NCBI GenBank assembly: GCA_031425525.1
Contig: JANPJM010000029.1
Span: 43,137 to 107,136, forward strand
DNA length: 64,000 nucleotides
Direction: 5' to 3'
Source of the DNA: JANNMJ01 sp031425525
Lineage (GTDB): Bacteria; Bacteroidota; Bacteroidia; Cytophagales; Hymenobacteraceae
How positions within the stretch are numbered: the stretch's first letter is position 1; the number at the start of each line of letters is the position of its first letter. Below the pieces are notes generated by a model. The model worked only from the letters and a program-made list of their open reading frames with translations, had not been told where the DNA came from and made no database searches. The position numbers were made by a program, and so were the translations under genes. This document shows, piece after piece, positions 43,047 through 51,702 of the stretch.

Positions 43047-44684
43047 CTACTCCACCACCAGCCGCCGCGCGGTTTCGCCGGCCCGCACCACGTAGAGGCC
43101 GGGGGCGAGGCCGCGCAGATCGAGGGTGGCGGTGCCCTGGGTCAGCGGCACGGTGCGCACCGTCCGGCCGAGGCCATCGAGCAGGATGGCGGTGGCGCCG
43201 GCGGCGCCGGTGAGGGTGGCGGTGTGGTGGGCGGGGTTGGGGGCGAGGGTGAAGGAGGTATTTGGGGAAGATTCGGGTAGGCCGGTAGTAGAGCCGAGGC
43301 GAGCAATGAAAAAGAATGGATAGGCCACGTTAACCGGACTGCCAGGATACGTTATTGTTACGGTTCCAAAGGTGGCTATGCGGCTCAAAAAATTACCGCT
43401 CACGAACACGTCATTGCCGAAAAAGGCCACGCTCGTCCCGATGTCATCGCGCGTTCCGCCCAGTTTGACGGCCCAGAGCCAGGTTCCGGCCGCGGTTAGC
43501 TTTGCCACAAACCCATCGGTGCTATCGGCGCTTGTGTTAGCTAATACTGTGGTGCCGAATGTAGCTGTTGAGTCAATGAAATCCCCGGTAACGGCAACGT
43601 TACCGCTGCCATCTACAGCCACGGTGGTGGAAGAGTAACTCTGGCTGCCGGCCATCCGGACTGCCCATTGCCAGGCGCCCACCGGTGTGAGCTTTGCCAC
43701 GAATCTACTTCGGCTGATGGGGCTGCTCAACGGCCTGTTAAAGAGCGTAGCAGTGCCGAAGGTGGCGGTATCGCTGTCGAATTCCCCACCGACCAGCACG
43801 TTGCCGCTGCCATCTACTGTCAGGCTGGTAGCCTCATCGTCCCCGGAGCCACCCGCGCGGGTACCCGACTGCCAAGCGCCCGTCGGAGTAAGCTTCGCCA
43901 CGAAGACGTCGGAATTGCCCGCGCTGGTGAGCATAGTAGCCCCGAAGGTAGCCGTGCCGAAAAAGCGACCGGCGATGACTAGGTTGCCGCTATTGTCCAC
44001 GGCCACACTTCGACCGGAATTGAAAGTACCTCTCACCTGTGTGGCCCACTGCCAAACGCCGCCCGGCGTCAGCTTCGCAACGAAAGTAATCCGGTTAGAG
44101 AAGTTGAGCAAGGTTGTGGAGCCGAAAGTCGCCGTAGGGCCGTCGAAATACCCGGTGACATACGCGTTGCCGGTATCGTCTACCGCCACCCCGTCGCCTT
44201 CCTCCGTTCCGCTCCCATCTGCTTGAACAGCCCACTGCCACGTGCCGGTCGGTGTGAGTTTCGCCACGAACATATTCTGGTTAAAGTTCGTCAGGCCAGT
44301 GGAATTAATTAAATGAATAGGGCCGAATCGGATCGTATCGCTGATAAAAATGCCGGTGACGTATACATTGCCATTTCCATCTACCGCAATGCTACGTCCT
44401 TCTGCTAAGCCCTGACCGCCGCTTGCGCTAACGGCCCATAGGCAGGTTCCGGTAGGGTCATATTTAGCAACGAAGAGAAGGTCTCGGCCGAAAAACGTAG
44501 TAGCTCCGAAAGTAGCTGTCCCATTAGATTGGCCTGTCACATACACGTTGCCGGCTGCATCTGCCACCGTACTGCTGGCGTAGCCCGCCCCCGGGCTCAC
44601 CGCCCACGCCCACCCCGGCGCCTGCCCCATCACCTGCCCCGCCGCAATCAGCAGCATAACAATCAGTAGTACTACGTTTTTCAT
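43047..44684 (-). CDS. SBBP-repeat beta-propeller protein with type IX sorting domain
   Basis: 545 aa from the ATG at 44684, with a signal peptide (MKNVVLLIVMLLIAAGQVMGQ). The body is a run of about eight repeats of 50-55 residues of the form 'A.DGSGNVYVTG.F...ATFG...L......FVAKLTPTGAWQWA', i.e. SBBP-type beta-propeller blades. A sorting domain ends the chain ('FTLAPNPAHHTATLTG', 'LDGLGRTVRTVPL', 'LRGLAPGLYVVRAG', 'RRLVVE'). Probably secreted or anchored at the surface; the ligand is unknown. Its sorting domain is very like that of the hydrolase at 45818-47140. Confidence 0.88.
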   Translation of the reverse strand: MKNVVLLIVMLLIAAGQVMGQAPGWAWAVSPGAGYASSTVADAAGNVYVTGQSNGTATFGATTFFGRDLLFVAKYDPTGTCLWAVSASGGQGLAEGRSIAVDGNGNVYVTGIFISDTIRFGPIHLINSTGLTNFNQNMFVAKLTPTGTWQWAVQADGSGTEEGDGVAVDDTGNAYVTGYFDGPTATFGSTTLLNFSNRITFVAKLTPGGVWQWATQVRGTFNSGRSVAVDNSGNLVIAGRFFGTATFGATMLTSAGNSDVFVAKLTPTGAWQSGTRAGGSGDDEATSLTVDGSGNVLVGGEFDSDTATFGTATLFNRPLSSPISRSRFVAKLTPVGAWQWAVRMAGSQSYSSTTVAVDGSGNVAVTGDFIDSTATFGTTVLANTSADSTDGFVAKLTAAGTWLWAVKLGGTRDDIGTSVAFFGNDVFVSGNFLSRIATFGTVTITYPGSPVNVAYPFFFIARLGSTTGLPESSPNTSFTLAPNPAHHTATLTGAAGATAILLDGLGRTVRTVPLTQGTATLDLRGLAPGLYVVRAGETARRLVVE

Positions 44685-44721
44685 CGGAGGAAAAGGGAAA
44701 AGCGGCCGAACCACCGCCTTT

Positions 44722-44754
44722 CAAAGGTAGCGCCGGCCCCACCCGCTTGCTCAA
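44722..44754 (-). promoter_or_regulatory. promoter of the propeller gene
   Basis: On the minus strand TTG (complement of 44752-44754), a 22-base spacer and TACCTTTG (complement of 44722-44729) match the Bacteroidota -33/-7 consensus. The start codon is about 38 bp downstream. Confidence 0.6.
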
Positions 44755-44804
44755 TATCGGATTCTTTCGTACGTTGCTGCCTCATTTAAAACCCCATTAC
44801 TCCG

Positions 44805-45554
44805 ATGGCTTATCAGGATGACAAGTATGAAAACTTTATGGCCAAGCTCGGCCTGAGCCGGCCGATACTCGCCAAGTTCGCCGACTTTACGGTGGAGGCC
44901 ACGGCGGCGCCCGGCGTCGCGGCGGCCATCGTGGCGCGGGCGGTGGCGCTCAAGCCCGCCCGCGATGCCTACCGCGACGAAATCGTCGAGCGCGGGAGCG
45001 CGGGCGGCACCTCCCAGACCGGTACCGCCACCGAGGAGGAAGCCTTCGCCGACTTCAAGGCTTTCATCCAGACCGCCAACGTGAGCACGATTCAGCCCTA
45101 TCTGCTCACCCGCCCCGCCCTCACCAACACCTTTTACCCCGACAAGCTCCGCGGCCTGACGCAGGCGGCCAAAAAGCACCGCCTCGCGCGCCTGACCACC
45201 TACACGCAGGCCCTCGAAGCCGAAACCACCCTGCCGAAGCTGCCCGTGCCCGTCGGCGCCCCCGCCGGAACCGTGGCCCTGGCCCCCGGTGTAGCCGCCC
45301 GCGCCCTGCTGACGGCCTACGAAGCGGCCACCACAACCAAAGTGAAGGCCCGCACCTCCCTCAAGGATGCCATCGCCGATCTGAGCCCCGCCGGGCAGGC
45401 GCTCGTCAAGGCGCTCTGGGGCGTGCACTGCGCGGCGCTCAACGAGCATTGGGAAGACCCCCAGCAGGCCCGCAAGTACTTCGACTACGCCAACCTGCCC
45501 CACCGCGTGACCGGGGCCGGCCGGAAGCGGGCAACGCAAAAACCGAAGGAGTAG
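44805..45554 (+). CDS. hypothetical helical protein followed by a 42-bp array (family member 2)
   Basis: 249 aa, no signal peptide, mostly helical with a basic C-terminus (GAGRKRATQKPKE). It looks like a distant paralogue of the product of 19669-20376: here the shared blocks read 'FYPDKLRGLTQAAKKHRLARL' and 'ALNEHWEDPQQARKYFDY'. Like that gene it is a lone plus-strand gene between minus-strand genes, and a 42-bp array starts 15 bp after its TAG stop codon. In this case the gene frame stays open through the whole array, so stop-codon readthrough would add about 78 residues with the 14-residue repeat 'CGAPQATPTGVWVR'. No known family or function was recognised. Confidence 0.7.
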   Translation: MAYQDDKYENFMAKLGLSRPILAKFADFTVEATAAPGVAAAIVARAVALKPARDAYRDEIVERGSAGGTSQTGTATEEEAFADFKAFIQTANVSTIQPYLLTRPALTNTFYPDKLRGLTQAAKKHRLARLTTYTQALEAETTLPKLPVPVGAPAGTVALAPGVAARALLTAYEAATTTKVKARTSLKDAIADLSPAGQALVKALWGVHCAALNEHWEDPQQARKYFDYANLPHRVTGAGRKRATQKPKE

Positions 45555-45569
45555 CGCGGCGGTGCGCGG

Positions 45570-45779
45570 TGCAACGCGCCACCGGTACCCGAAACGCCCG
45601 TCGGGGTAGGCTGCGGCGCGCCGCAGGCCACCCCGACGGGCGTTTGCATAAGGTGCGGCGCGCCACAGGCCACCGCGATGGGCGTTTGGATAGGGTGCGG
45701 CGCGCCGCAGGCCATTCCGACGGGCGTTTGGGTAAGGTGCGGCGCGCCGCAGGCCACCCCGACGGGCTCCCGGGCCCGG
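45570..45779. repeat. 42-bp tandem array C (TGCGGCGCGCCGCAGG units)
   Basis: Four well-conserved units start with TGCGGCGCGCC at 45612, 45654, 45696 and 45738, exactly 42 bp apart, and a degenerate unit fits at 45570. Units begin with the palindrome TGCGGCGCGCCGCA and contain GGCCACCCCGACGGGCG. Conservation between units is much higher than in arrays A and B, so this array looks the youngest. The last unit runs into the palindrome at 45769-45800. Confidence 0.93.
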
Positions 45780-45800
45780 CATTGAAATGCCGGGCCCGGG
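45769..45800. terminator. 15-bp perfect palindrome, probable terminator
   Basis: CCCGGGCCCGGCATT (45769-45783) pairs with AATGCCGGGCCCGGG (45786-45800) across two bases (GA). It lies in the convergent gap between array C and the hydrolase gene. There is no clear T-run, so it may be a REP-type palindrome. Confidence 0.55.
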
Positions 45801-45817
45801 GGCGAACCGGAAATTCC

Positions 45818-47140
45818 CTACTCTACCACCAGCCGCCGCGCCGCACCCCCGGCGCGCACCACGTACAGGCCGGGGGCGAGGCCGCGCAGATCCAACTCAG
45901 CGGCGCCGGCGGTTACGGGCACGGTGCGCACGGTGCGGCCCAGCCCATCGGTCAGCACGGCCGTGGGGCCGGGGGCACCGCTGAGGTGCGCCGTGTGCCG
46001 GGCCGGGTTGGGGTACAGGCTGAAGGCGGCGGTCGGGGCTGCCGCAGCGACGCCGGTCGGGCCGAAAACCCGCATCAGGCGCGCCCAGAGTTCATTATCG
46101 AAGGACGAAGGGCCGAGCGGCAGCCCGCGGTCGGCGGCATCGCCCTGGCGCACGACCACCAGATTCAGACTCGGCACCACATAAATCTTCTGATCGTCTT
46201 TGCCGAGCGCGGCGTACAAGTCGGCGGGCGCGGCGGGAGATAATGGGCCGGGAATCACCACCGGAAGTTGCGGCAGCATATACGAGCTTTGGCCGTTGAG
46301 CCACGTCAGGTAGCCGTAGGCGCGGTTGAGGGACTGCGAGGGGCGCGTCATCTGCCCGAAATAGGCCGTGTCGCGCAGCACGCGGGTGGTGTCCCAGGTG
46401 CCCCGGTTCAGCAGCAGCAGCCCGAAGCGTGCCATATCACGGGCGCGGCTGTAAAAAATATGCTTCACCCAGCGGCCATTGATGCCGGTCGTGGGGAAGA
46501 GCCGGCTAAGGGTGTACTGCTGCATCGGGGTGCCGGTGGCGGCGGCCACTACCTCCTGCACCAGGTGGTAGGGCGCGTCGTGGTAGGCCCAGCGCGTGCC
46601 GGGCGCCACCAGATACTGTAGGCACGCAGGGGCGAGGCAGGTGTCGGGGTCGGGCACGGCGGGCGTGGGCGGGAGGTTATCGTCGAGGCCGGAAGTCATG
46701 GTAAGCTGATGCCGCACCGTAATGGCCTGTTCCTGGGCGGGCGTCAGGCTCGTCCAGCCCACGCCGAGGTGCTGGGCGGTAGGGTCGTTGAGGGTCAGAT
46801 GGCCTTCCTGCTGCGCCACGCCTACCATAAACGCCGCCAGCGTTTTGGCCGCCGAGTTCCAGCCGTGGATCGAATCGCGGGTGTGGGTGCCGTAATACTG
46901 CTCGGCGGCGATGCGCCCGCCGTGCAAAATGATGAGCGATTTGCCGTGCGTGCGCCCCACGTACGCCACCACCGAATCGAGGGCGACCTGATTCCAGCCA
47001 AGCTGCGCGGGCGCCACCGTGGCCCACGGTTGGGCGAAGGCGCGCGGCGGGAAGTACGTGGGTTGAGCGGAGGCAGCCGCGCCGCTCAGCAGCGCGCCAC
47101 TGTAAAGGATCAGCCGAACGAGGGGTCGAAGAATACGCAT
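45818..47140 (-). CDS. beta-lactamase-fold serine hydrolase with type IX sorting domain
   Basis: 440 aa with a signal peptide (LLSGAAASAQ). The SxxK nucleophile motif is S96-A-A-K99 in 'IHGWNSAAKTLAAFMVG', followed by 'LTMTSGLDDN', a Tyr-containing 'WAYHDAPYHLVQEVV' and late 'YAALGKDDQKIYVVPSLNLVVVRQG'. This is the class C/esterase type (serine hydrolases of the 6-aminohexanoate-dimer hydrolase group are similar). The C-terminal sorting domain ('FSLYPNPARHTAHLSG ... RRLVVE') sends it out by the type IX system. The substrate is unknown. Confidence 0.9.
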   Translation of the reverse strand: MRILRPLVRLILYSGALLSGAAASAQPTYFPPRAFAQPWATVAPAQLGWNQVALDSVVAYVGRTHGKSLIILHGGRIAAEQYYGTHTRDSIHGWNSAAKTLAAFMVGVAQQEGHLTLNDPTAQHLGVGWTSLTPAQEQAITVRHQLTMTSGLDDNLPPTPAVPDPDTCLAPACLQYLVAPGTRWAYHDAPYHLVQEVVAAATGTPMQQYTLSRLFPTTGINGRWVKHIFYSRARDMARFGLLLLNRGTWDTTRVLRDTAYFGQMTRPSQSLNRAYGYLTWLNGQSSYMLPQLPVVIPGPLSPAAPADLYAALGKDDQKIYVVPSLNLVVVRQGDAADRGLPLGPSSFDNELWARLMRVFGPTGVAAAAPTAAFSLYPNPARHTAHLSGAPGPTAVLTDGLGRTVRTVPVTAGAAELDLRGLAPGLYVVRAGGAARRLVVE

Positions 47141-47185
47141 GATGGAGCGGCGAGCGGAGTGGGGGTTAGGGACGAATTACGGCCC

Positions 47186-48211
47186 TCAGACTGCGCCGAC
47201 CGGCGGCGGTTTAACTACTTCCGGCGGCCCGGGCGGCGGCGCGTCCGGCGCCACCTCATCCCACAACCGGTACCGCACGGCGCCCGGCTTCGGCTCAATA
47301 TCCTGCCCCAGATGATGGGCGTACACTTTGGTGAAGCACGCACCGAAGTAAAAGATCATCGCCGCGTAGAACACGAACAGCAGCACCGCCACGATGCCCG
47401 CCGCCGGGCCGTAAATAGGGCCGAGGTCGCGGCGCGTGAGGAGTACGCCGAGTACCTGTTCGCCGGCCGCAATCAGTACGGCCGTCAGGAGCGCGCCGCG
47501 CCGCACGGCGGGCCACGGCACCACCGCCGCGCTCAGCGTCCGGAAGGTGAAGCCGCACCACGTCGCCAGAATCAGCAGCGAAACCACGGTGTTGAGCCCC
47601 CGAAAAAGGTAGTAACCGACGGTGGCGTCGAAGTCGCGGGTGTAGTCGGCGAGCAGCCCGAGGACGGCATCGGTGCCGAAGGCGATGGCCGTGAGTACGC
47701 CCGTAGCCGCCAGCTCGGCCGCCGAGCGCAGGCGCTGGTCGGCGGCGGCGCGCAAGCGGCCGGTCGTGCGGCGCGCCCGCATCTGCCAGAGTTGGTTGAG
47801 CGAATTTTGAATGACCACGAACAACGTGGTAGCAATGAAAAGCAGGAACGCGAACCCGAGCCACGTCACCAGGCGTGAGCGCTCCAGGTTGCCCACATTC
47901 ATCACAATCTGATCGACGAGGCCCGTGGCGGCCGGGCCGAGCAGCCCTTGCAGCTTGGTGAGCAGCATCGTGCGCGCCAACGACTCGGAATACAGTGCCC
48001 CCAGCGCCTGCACCAGAATGATGACAATCGGCGGCAGCGCAAACGTGGTGAAAAATGCCGTGGCCGCGCCGAGCCGCAACGGGTCGTTGGCGCCGAATTC
48101 GCGCGCCGCGTGCCGCAGCAGACCGGGAATGGTGCGTAAGCCTGTGCGCCGGGGCGCACCCGGTGGGCGCGGGGCCGCAGCGGCAGCAGAATCAGGGGCA
48201 GAGGTAGGCAT
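47186..48211 (-). CDS. YihY/BrkB-family inner-membrane protein
   Basis: 341 aa with about six membrane helices. Family signs are 'LRLGAATAFFTTFALPPIVIILVQALGAL', 'GLVDQIVMNVGNLERSRLVTWLGFAFLLF', 'LFVVIQNSLNQLWQMR', 'LYGPAAGIVAVLLFVFYAAMIFYFGACFTKVYA' (the last close to 'PIYGPAAG...'). It was once annotated as RNase BN; the transport role suspected for this family is not proven. The C-terminus is a Pro-rich cytoplasmic tail. It is divergent from the LexA-like regulator. Confidence 0.9.
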   Translation of the reverse strand: MPTSAPDSAAAAAPRPPGAPRRTGLRTIPGLLRHAAREFGANDPLRLGAATAFFTTFALPPIVIILVQALGALYSESLARTMLLTKLQGLLGPAATGLVDQIVMNVGNLERSRLVTWLGFAFLLFIATTLFVVIQNSLNQLWQMRARRTTGRLRAAADQRLRSAAELAATGVLTAIAFGTDAVLGLLADYTRDFDATVGYYLFRGLNTVVSLLILATWCGFTFRTLSAAVVPWPAVRRGALLTAVLIAAGEQVLGVLLTRRDLGPIYGPAAGIVAVLLFVFYAAMIFYFGACFTKVYAHHLGQDIEPKPGAVRYRLWDEVAPDAPPPGPPEVVKPPPVGAV

Positions 48212-48286
48212 GAGACGTAAACCTACGCGCTGAAGCGGGTGAACCGCACCACGTTGGCAAAAATTTGTGCGAAAAAACTAATACGG

Positions 48287-48318
48287 TTGGCCTTCCTGAT
48301 CAAAAAATCGTAAATTTG
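48287..48318 (+). promoter_or_regulatory. promoter of the LexA-like regulator
   Basis: TTG (48287-48289), a 21-base spacer and TAAATTTG (48311-48318) match the -33/-7 consensus. The 5' untranslated region would be about 100 bp. The rest of the 212-bp divergent gap shows no further element that I can name. Confidence 0.55.
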
Positions 48319-48424
48319 TCGGCGCTTTGGTCGTGTACCATCCCTTGGTCAGCCGCCATAATGGGCTTAACGTGGTCATGAAAGGCGCTTTTTGTTGATT
48401 TTCTCCCATTGATTCTTCTCGACT

Positions 48425-49234
48425 ATGATCGCCTCTAATCTGAAAGCGCTTCGCCGGCAGCGCAGCCTGACCCAAGCCCAATTTGCCGAAGCCCTCGGCC
48501 TCAAACGCTCGTTGGTGGGCGCCTACGAAGAAGGTCGGGCCGAGCCGAAACTCGCCACGCTGGTGGCGTTCGCGCGGTTTTTCGACCTTAGCGTCGATCA
48601 GTTCGTCACCCTCGATCTGAGCGCCGGACGCCCTGCTGCGCCCTCCTCCGCGAGTGCTGGCCCGCGCGTACTTGCCATCACCGTAGACCGTGCCGACGGC
48701 GACGAGAACATCGAGTTGGTGCCGTTGCGCGCCGCCGCCGGCTACCTCAACGGCTACGCCGACCCCGAGTTCGTATCGGAACTGCCGCGCTTCCGCCTGC
48801 CGCTGGCGGCCGTGCGCGATGGGTCGCACCGCGCCTTCGAAATCAGCGGCGATTCGATGTTGCCCCTGCAATCGGGCACGGTGGTGGTCGGCCGCTACCT
48901 CACCGACCCCGCCCGCGACGTGCGCGACGGCGCCCCCTGCGTAGTGGTAGCCGGCACGGAAGGCATCGTGTTCAAGCGCATTTACCGCGCGGGCAAGAAG
49001 AACGGCCAGCCGCAGTTGGAGCTTCGTTCCGATAACCCCGCCTACGAACCCTACACCATCGCCGCCGCCGACGTAGCCGAACTCTGGGAAGCCCGCGCGT
49101 ACCTGAGTACTGCCTTCCCGCCGGCCCCCGCCGCCGATGGCTCCGAAGTGGCCGGCCCCGCTCTCAGCCCCGTGGAAATGACGGCGTTGCTCCGCGATTT
49201 ACAGCGCGAAGTGCGCGCGATGCGGGCGAAATAA
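48425..49234 (+). CDS. LexA-like repressor: HTH XRE domain plus S24 peptidase domain
   Basis: 269 aa. An XRE-type helix-turn-helix covers about 5-60 ('LKALRRQRSLTQAQFAEALGLKRSLVGAYEEG'). The S24 domain has the nucleophile S144 in 'FEISGDSMLPLQSGTVVVG' and the general base K184 in 'TEGIVFKRIYR'. Between them lies a Ser/Ala-rich linker. Such proteins repress target genes and often cleave themselves on DNA damage. No Ala-Gly cleavage site was identified with confidence. No phage genes lie nearby, so it is probably a host regulator. A short Leu/Arg-rich helix ends the chain ('EMTALLRDLQREVRAMRAK'). Confidence 0.92.
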   Translation: MIASNLKALRRQRSLTQAQFAEALGLKRSLVGAYEEGRAEPKLATLVAFARFFDLSVDQFVTLDLSAGRPAAPSSASAGPRVLAITVDRADGDENIELVPLRAAAGYLNGYADPEFVSELPRFRLPLAAVRDGSHRAFEISGDSMLPLQSGTVVVGRYLTDPARDVRDGAPCVVVAGTEGIVFKRIYRAGKKNGQPQLELRSDNPAYEPYTIAAADVAELWEARAYLSTAFPPAPAADGSEVAGPALSPVEMTALLRDLQREVRAMRAK

Positions 49235-49265
49235 GGGATTAGGTAGTGCAGACTTTAGGCGAGCC

Positions 49266-49324
49266 GTCGTCGGCACCGTCCCGGTCGGTCGGCTGCAACC
49301 GGCACCGGGACGGTGCCGGCGACG
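49266..49324. repeat. REP-like palindrome GGCACCGTCCCGGT
   Basis: GGCACCGTCCCGGT (49272-49285) pairs with its complement at 49304-49317; CGTCG and CGACG extend the stem. The same core is found at 61703-61754, so it is a dispersed family in this genome. Confidence 0.7.
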
Positions 49325-49364
49325 TAAAGCCGCTTCGCAACGACGAAATCCGAAGTAATTTCTG

Positions 49365-50069
49365 ATGCAACATTACCCCGCCGCCACTCGCTTCGCCGCC
49401 GATCTGGGCGGGTTGCAGGGGCAGTTTCTCTTCTCCTTCGCCCATCATTTCGATCCTGAAAACCTCGGTTTTGGGGCGCTACGGGTGTTCAACGACTACA
49501 TCCTCGCGCCGCGCACCGCCCTGCCGCTGCACCCGCACGTCGAAGTCGAGATTGTAACCATCGTACTAGCGGGCACGCTGACGTTTGCCGACGCCGCCGA
49601 CAACATGCGCGAGGTACACGCCGGGCAAGTGCTACGCACCACCGCCGGCACCGGCACGCAGCACGCCGAATCGAACCGCGCTCAAGCGCCCGCCCACTCC
49701 CTGGAACTCTGGTTTCAGTTCGGCCCAAAAGCCCTTCAACCATCGCTGGAACACAAAACGCTCGATTTTCAGCACCGCGCCAATGAGTGGGTGCCGCTGG
49801 TGAGTGGGCGCGGCGACGGCGGCGCGGCAGCCGTTTTCCTCAACGGCGATGCCACCGTGTGGTGGGCGAATCTGCGCCCCGGCGCCACCCTCCACTACAC
49901 CCCCGACGACAACCGCCAACTCCTGCTCTACGCCGTAACCGGCGAGGTGACGGTGCAAGGGCGCCCGGTGGCGCCCGGCGACCATCTGCGGCTCACACCC
50001 GCTACCGCCGTGCAACTCAGCAGCGCTGGGTTCAGCGCGGTGCTATTGATTGATATGGAGGCTGATTGA
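49365..50069 (+). CDS. pirin-family protein
   Basis: 234 aa. The N-terminal cupin has the pirin pattern 'FSFAHHFDPENLGFGALRVFNDYILAP' and 'PLHPHVEVEIVTIVLAGTLTFAD', whose His and Glu residues would bind a metal, then 'TTAGTGTQHAESNRA'. The second cupin (about 120-234) is more divergent ('LLLYAVTGEVTVQGRPVAPGDHLRL'). Bacterial members include quercetinases and proteins of unknown role. Single gene. Confidence 0.93.
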   Translation: MQHYPAATRFAADLGGLQGQFLFSFAHHFDPENLGFGALRVFNDYILAPRTALPLHPHVEVEIVTIVLAGTLTFADAADNMREVHAGQVLRTTAGTGTQHAESNRAQAPAHSLELWFQFGPKALQPSLEHKTLDFQHRANEWVPLVSGRGDGGAAAVFLNGDATVWWANLRPGATLHYTPDDNRQLLLYAVTGEVTVQGRPVAPGDHLRLTPATAVQLSSAGFSAVLLIDMEAD

Positions 50070-50208
50070 TAATTTTGGGGTGTAAGGGGGTAGAATCATC
50101 AGGGGCAATAGACTAAAATAAGTAATATTCTGGCGAATAGCCCCTCATGAAAAGGGGGCTGCCAATTTATAGCGTATACTTGCGGCATCGGTTAATTTTG
50201 CCCGCTAT

Positions 50209-51576
50209 ATGTCGCATCCTGATACTGTCGCCGATACGGCGCCGCTCCCAACACCGGCCCGCTCGACCCGCCGCCCGCCGTGGAGCGCGGCGCTGGCGTT
50301 GCTGCTGCTGGTCACGGTGGTGGGTGCGCTGGTGCCGGGCACCGGGCTCACGCTGCCGCCTGAGGGCGCGTTGTCGGGCGCCGATACTGCGTGGATGCTC
50401 ACGGCCGCCGGTTTGGTGCTGCTGATGACGCCGGGACTGTCGTTTTTCTATGGCGGCATGGTGGCGCGCCATAGCTTGGTTTCCACGATGTTGCAGTCGT
50501 TCGTGGCGCTTGGCGTGGTGTCGGTGCTGTGGGTGGTGGTGGGGTTTTCACTCGCGTTCGGTACCTCGTGGCACGGGCTGATCGGCTCGCCGCTGACGTT
50601 TGCGTTTTTCCGCAACGTCGGGTTGGGGCCGGATGCGGGGCTCGCGCCCACGATTCCGCTGCTGTTGTTTGCGCTGTTTCAGCTCAAATTTGCCATCATC
50701 ACGCCGGCGCTCATCACGGGGTCGTTTGCGGGGCGGGTGCGGTTTTCGGGCTACCTCGTATTTATGGCGCTTTTTACGCTGCTGATTTACACGCCGTTGG
50801 CGCACTGGACGTGGCACCCCGATGGTTTTCTGCGACGCTGGGGCGTTCTCGACTTCGCGGGCGGCACGGTAGTACATTTGGCTGCCGGGTTGGCGGCGCT
50901 GGCGGGCGCGGCCTACCTGGGGCCGCGCCGCGCCCACGTGGCGGGCACGGCCGAAGCGCCGGCCAACATCCCGTACGTGCTGCTGGGCACCGGCATGTTG
51001 TGGTTCGGCTGGTTCGGGTTCAACGCCGGTTCGGCGCTGGGAGCCAATGCGTTGGCGGTGCAGGCATTTGCCACCACCAACTCGGCGTCGGCCGCCGCGA
51101 TGCTGGCGTGGCTGCTGCTGGATGCGGCGCGCGGGCAGAAAATCACCGCGCTCGGCGCGTGCATCGGCGCGGTGGTGGGGCTGGTCGCCATCACCCCGGC
51201 GGCGGGGTTCGTGACGGTGCCGCAGAGTCTGCTCATCGGCGTGGTGGCAAGCCTGATTTCCAACTACGCCGTGCGTCTGAAACACCGCTCCGGCCTCGAC
51301 GATACCCTCGATGTTTTCCCGTGCCACGGCCTCGGCGGCGCCGTGGGGATGGTGCTGACGGCGGTTTTTGCCCAACAAGGCGGCTTACTGGCGAGCGGCG
51401 GCGACCCTACTCTGCTGCTCAAACATCTGGCAGCACTGGCGGGGGTGGCAGTCTTCGTTCTCGGTGGTTCTTGGGGGTTGTATTGGCTGACGGCGCGCAT
51501 CGTGCCGCTACGCGTAACGGCTGATGAAGAAGCCGTTGGGCTGGATGCCAGCCAACACGGCGAGGAGGGCGCGTGA
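50209..51576 (+). CDS. amt: ammonium transporter (Amt family)
   Basis: 455 aa, 11-12 membrane helices. Signature stretches are 'TPGLSFFYGGMVARHSLVSTMLQSF', 'LLIYTPLAHWTWHPDGFL' (first pore His), 'LDFAGGTVVHLAAGLAALAGA', 'WFGWFGFNAGSALGAN' and 'DVFPCHGLGGAVGMVLTAVFA' (second pore His). Two -7-like boxes lie upstream, TATACTTG (50175) and TAATTTTG (50193); the second is only 8 bp before the ATG. No GlnK gene is next to it. Confidence 0.96.
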   Translation: MSHPDTVADTAPLPTPARSTRRPPWSAALALLLLVTVVGALVPGTGLTLPPEGALSGADTAWMLTAAGLVLLMTPGLSFFYGGMVARHSLVSTMLQSFVALGVVSVLWVVVGFSLAFGTSWHGLIGSPLTFAFFRNVGLGPDAGLAPTIPLLLFALFQLKFAIITPALITGSFAGRVRFSGYLVFMALFTLLIYTPLAHWTWHPDGFLRRWGVLDFAGGTVVHLAAGLAALAGAAYLGPRRAHVAGTAEAPANIPYVLLGTGMLWFGWFGFNAGSALGANALAVQAFATTNSASAAAMLAWLLLDAARGQKITALGACIGAVVGLVAITPAAGFVTVPQSLLIGVVASLISNYAVRLKHRSGLDDTLDVFPCHGLGGAVGMVLTAVFAQQGGLLASGGDPTLLLKHLAALAGVAVFVLGGSWGLYWLTARIVPLRVTADEEAVGLDASQHGEEGA

Positions 51577-51702
51577 AGTCGGTGCCCCGGATGACCGATG
51601 TCGTCGAGCAGACGACGTATTACCATAATGCGCGTACGCGGCCGGCCGGTGCCGCCCGCCCCCGCCCGCACCGGCCGAAATTGCCTCCGGGCGCCGTGCC
51701 CG

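Noticed and set aside
48425..49234. Prophage marked by the S24 repressor
   Set aside because: No integrase, capsid, tail or lysis gene lies nearby and the flanks are ordinary chromosome genes.
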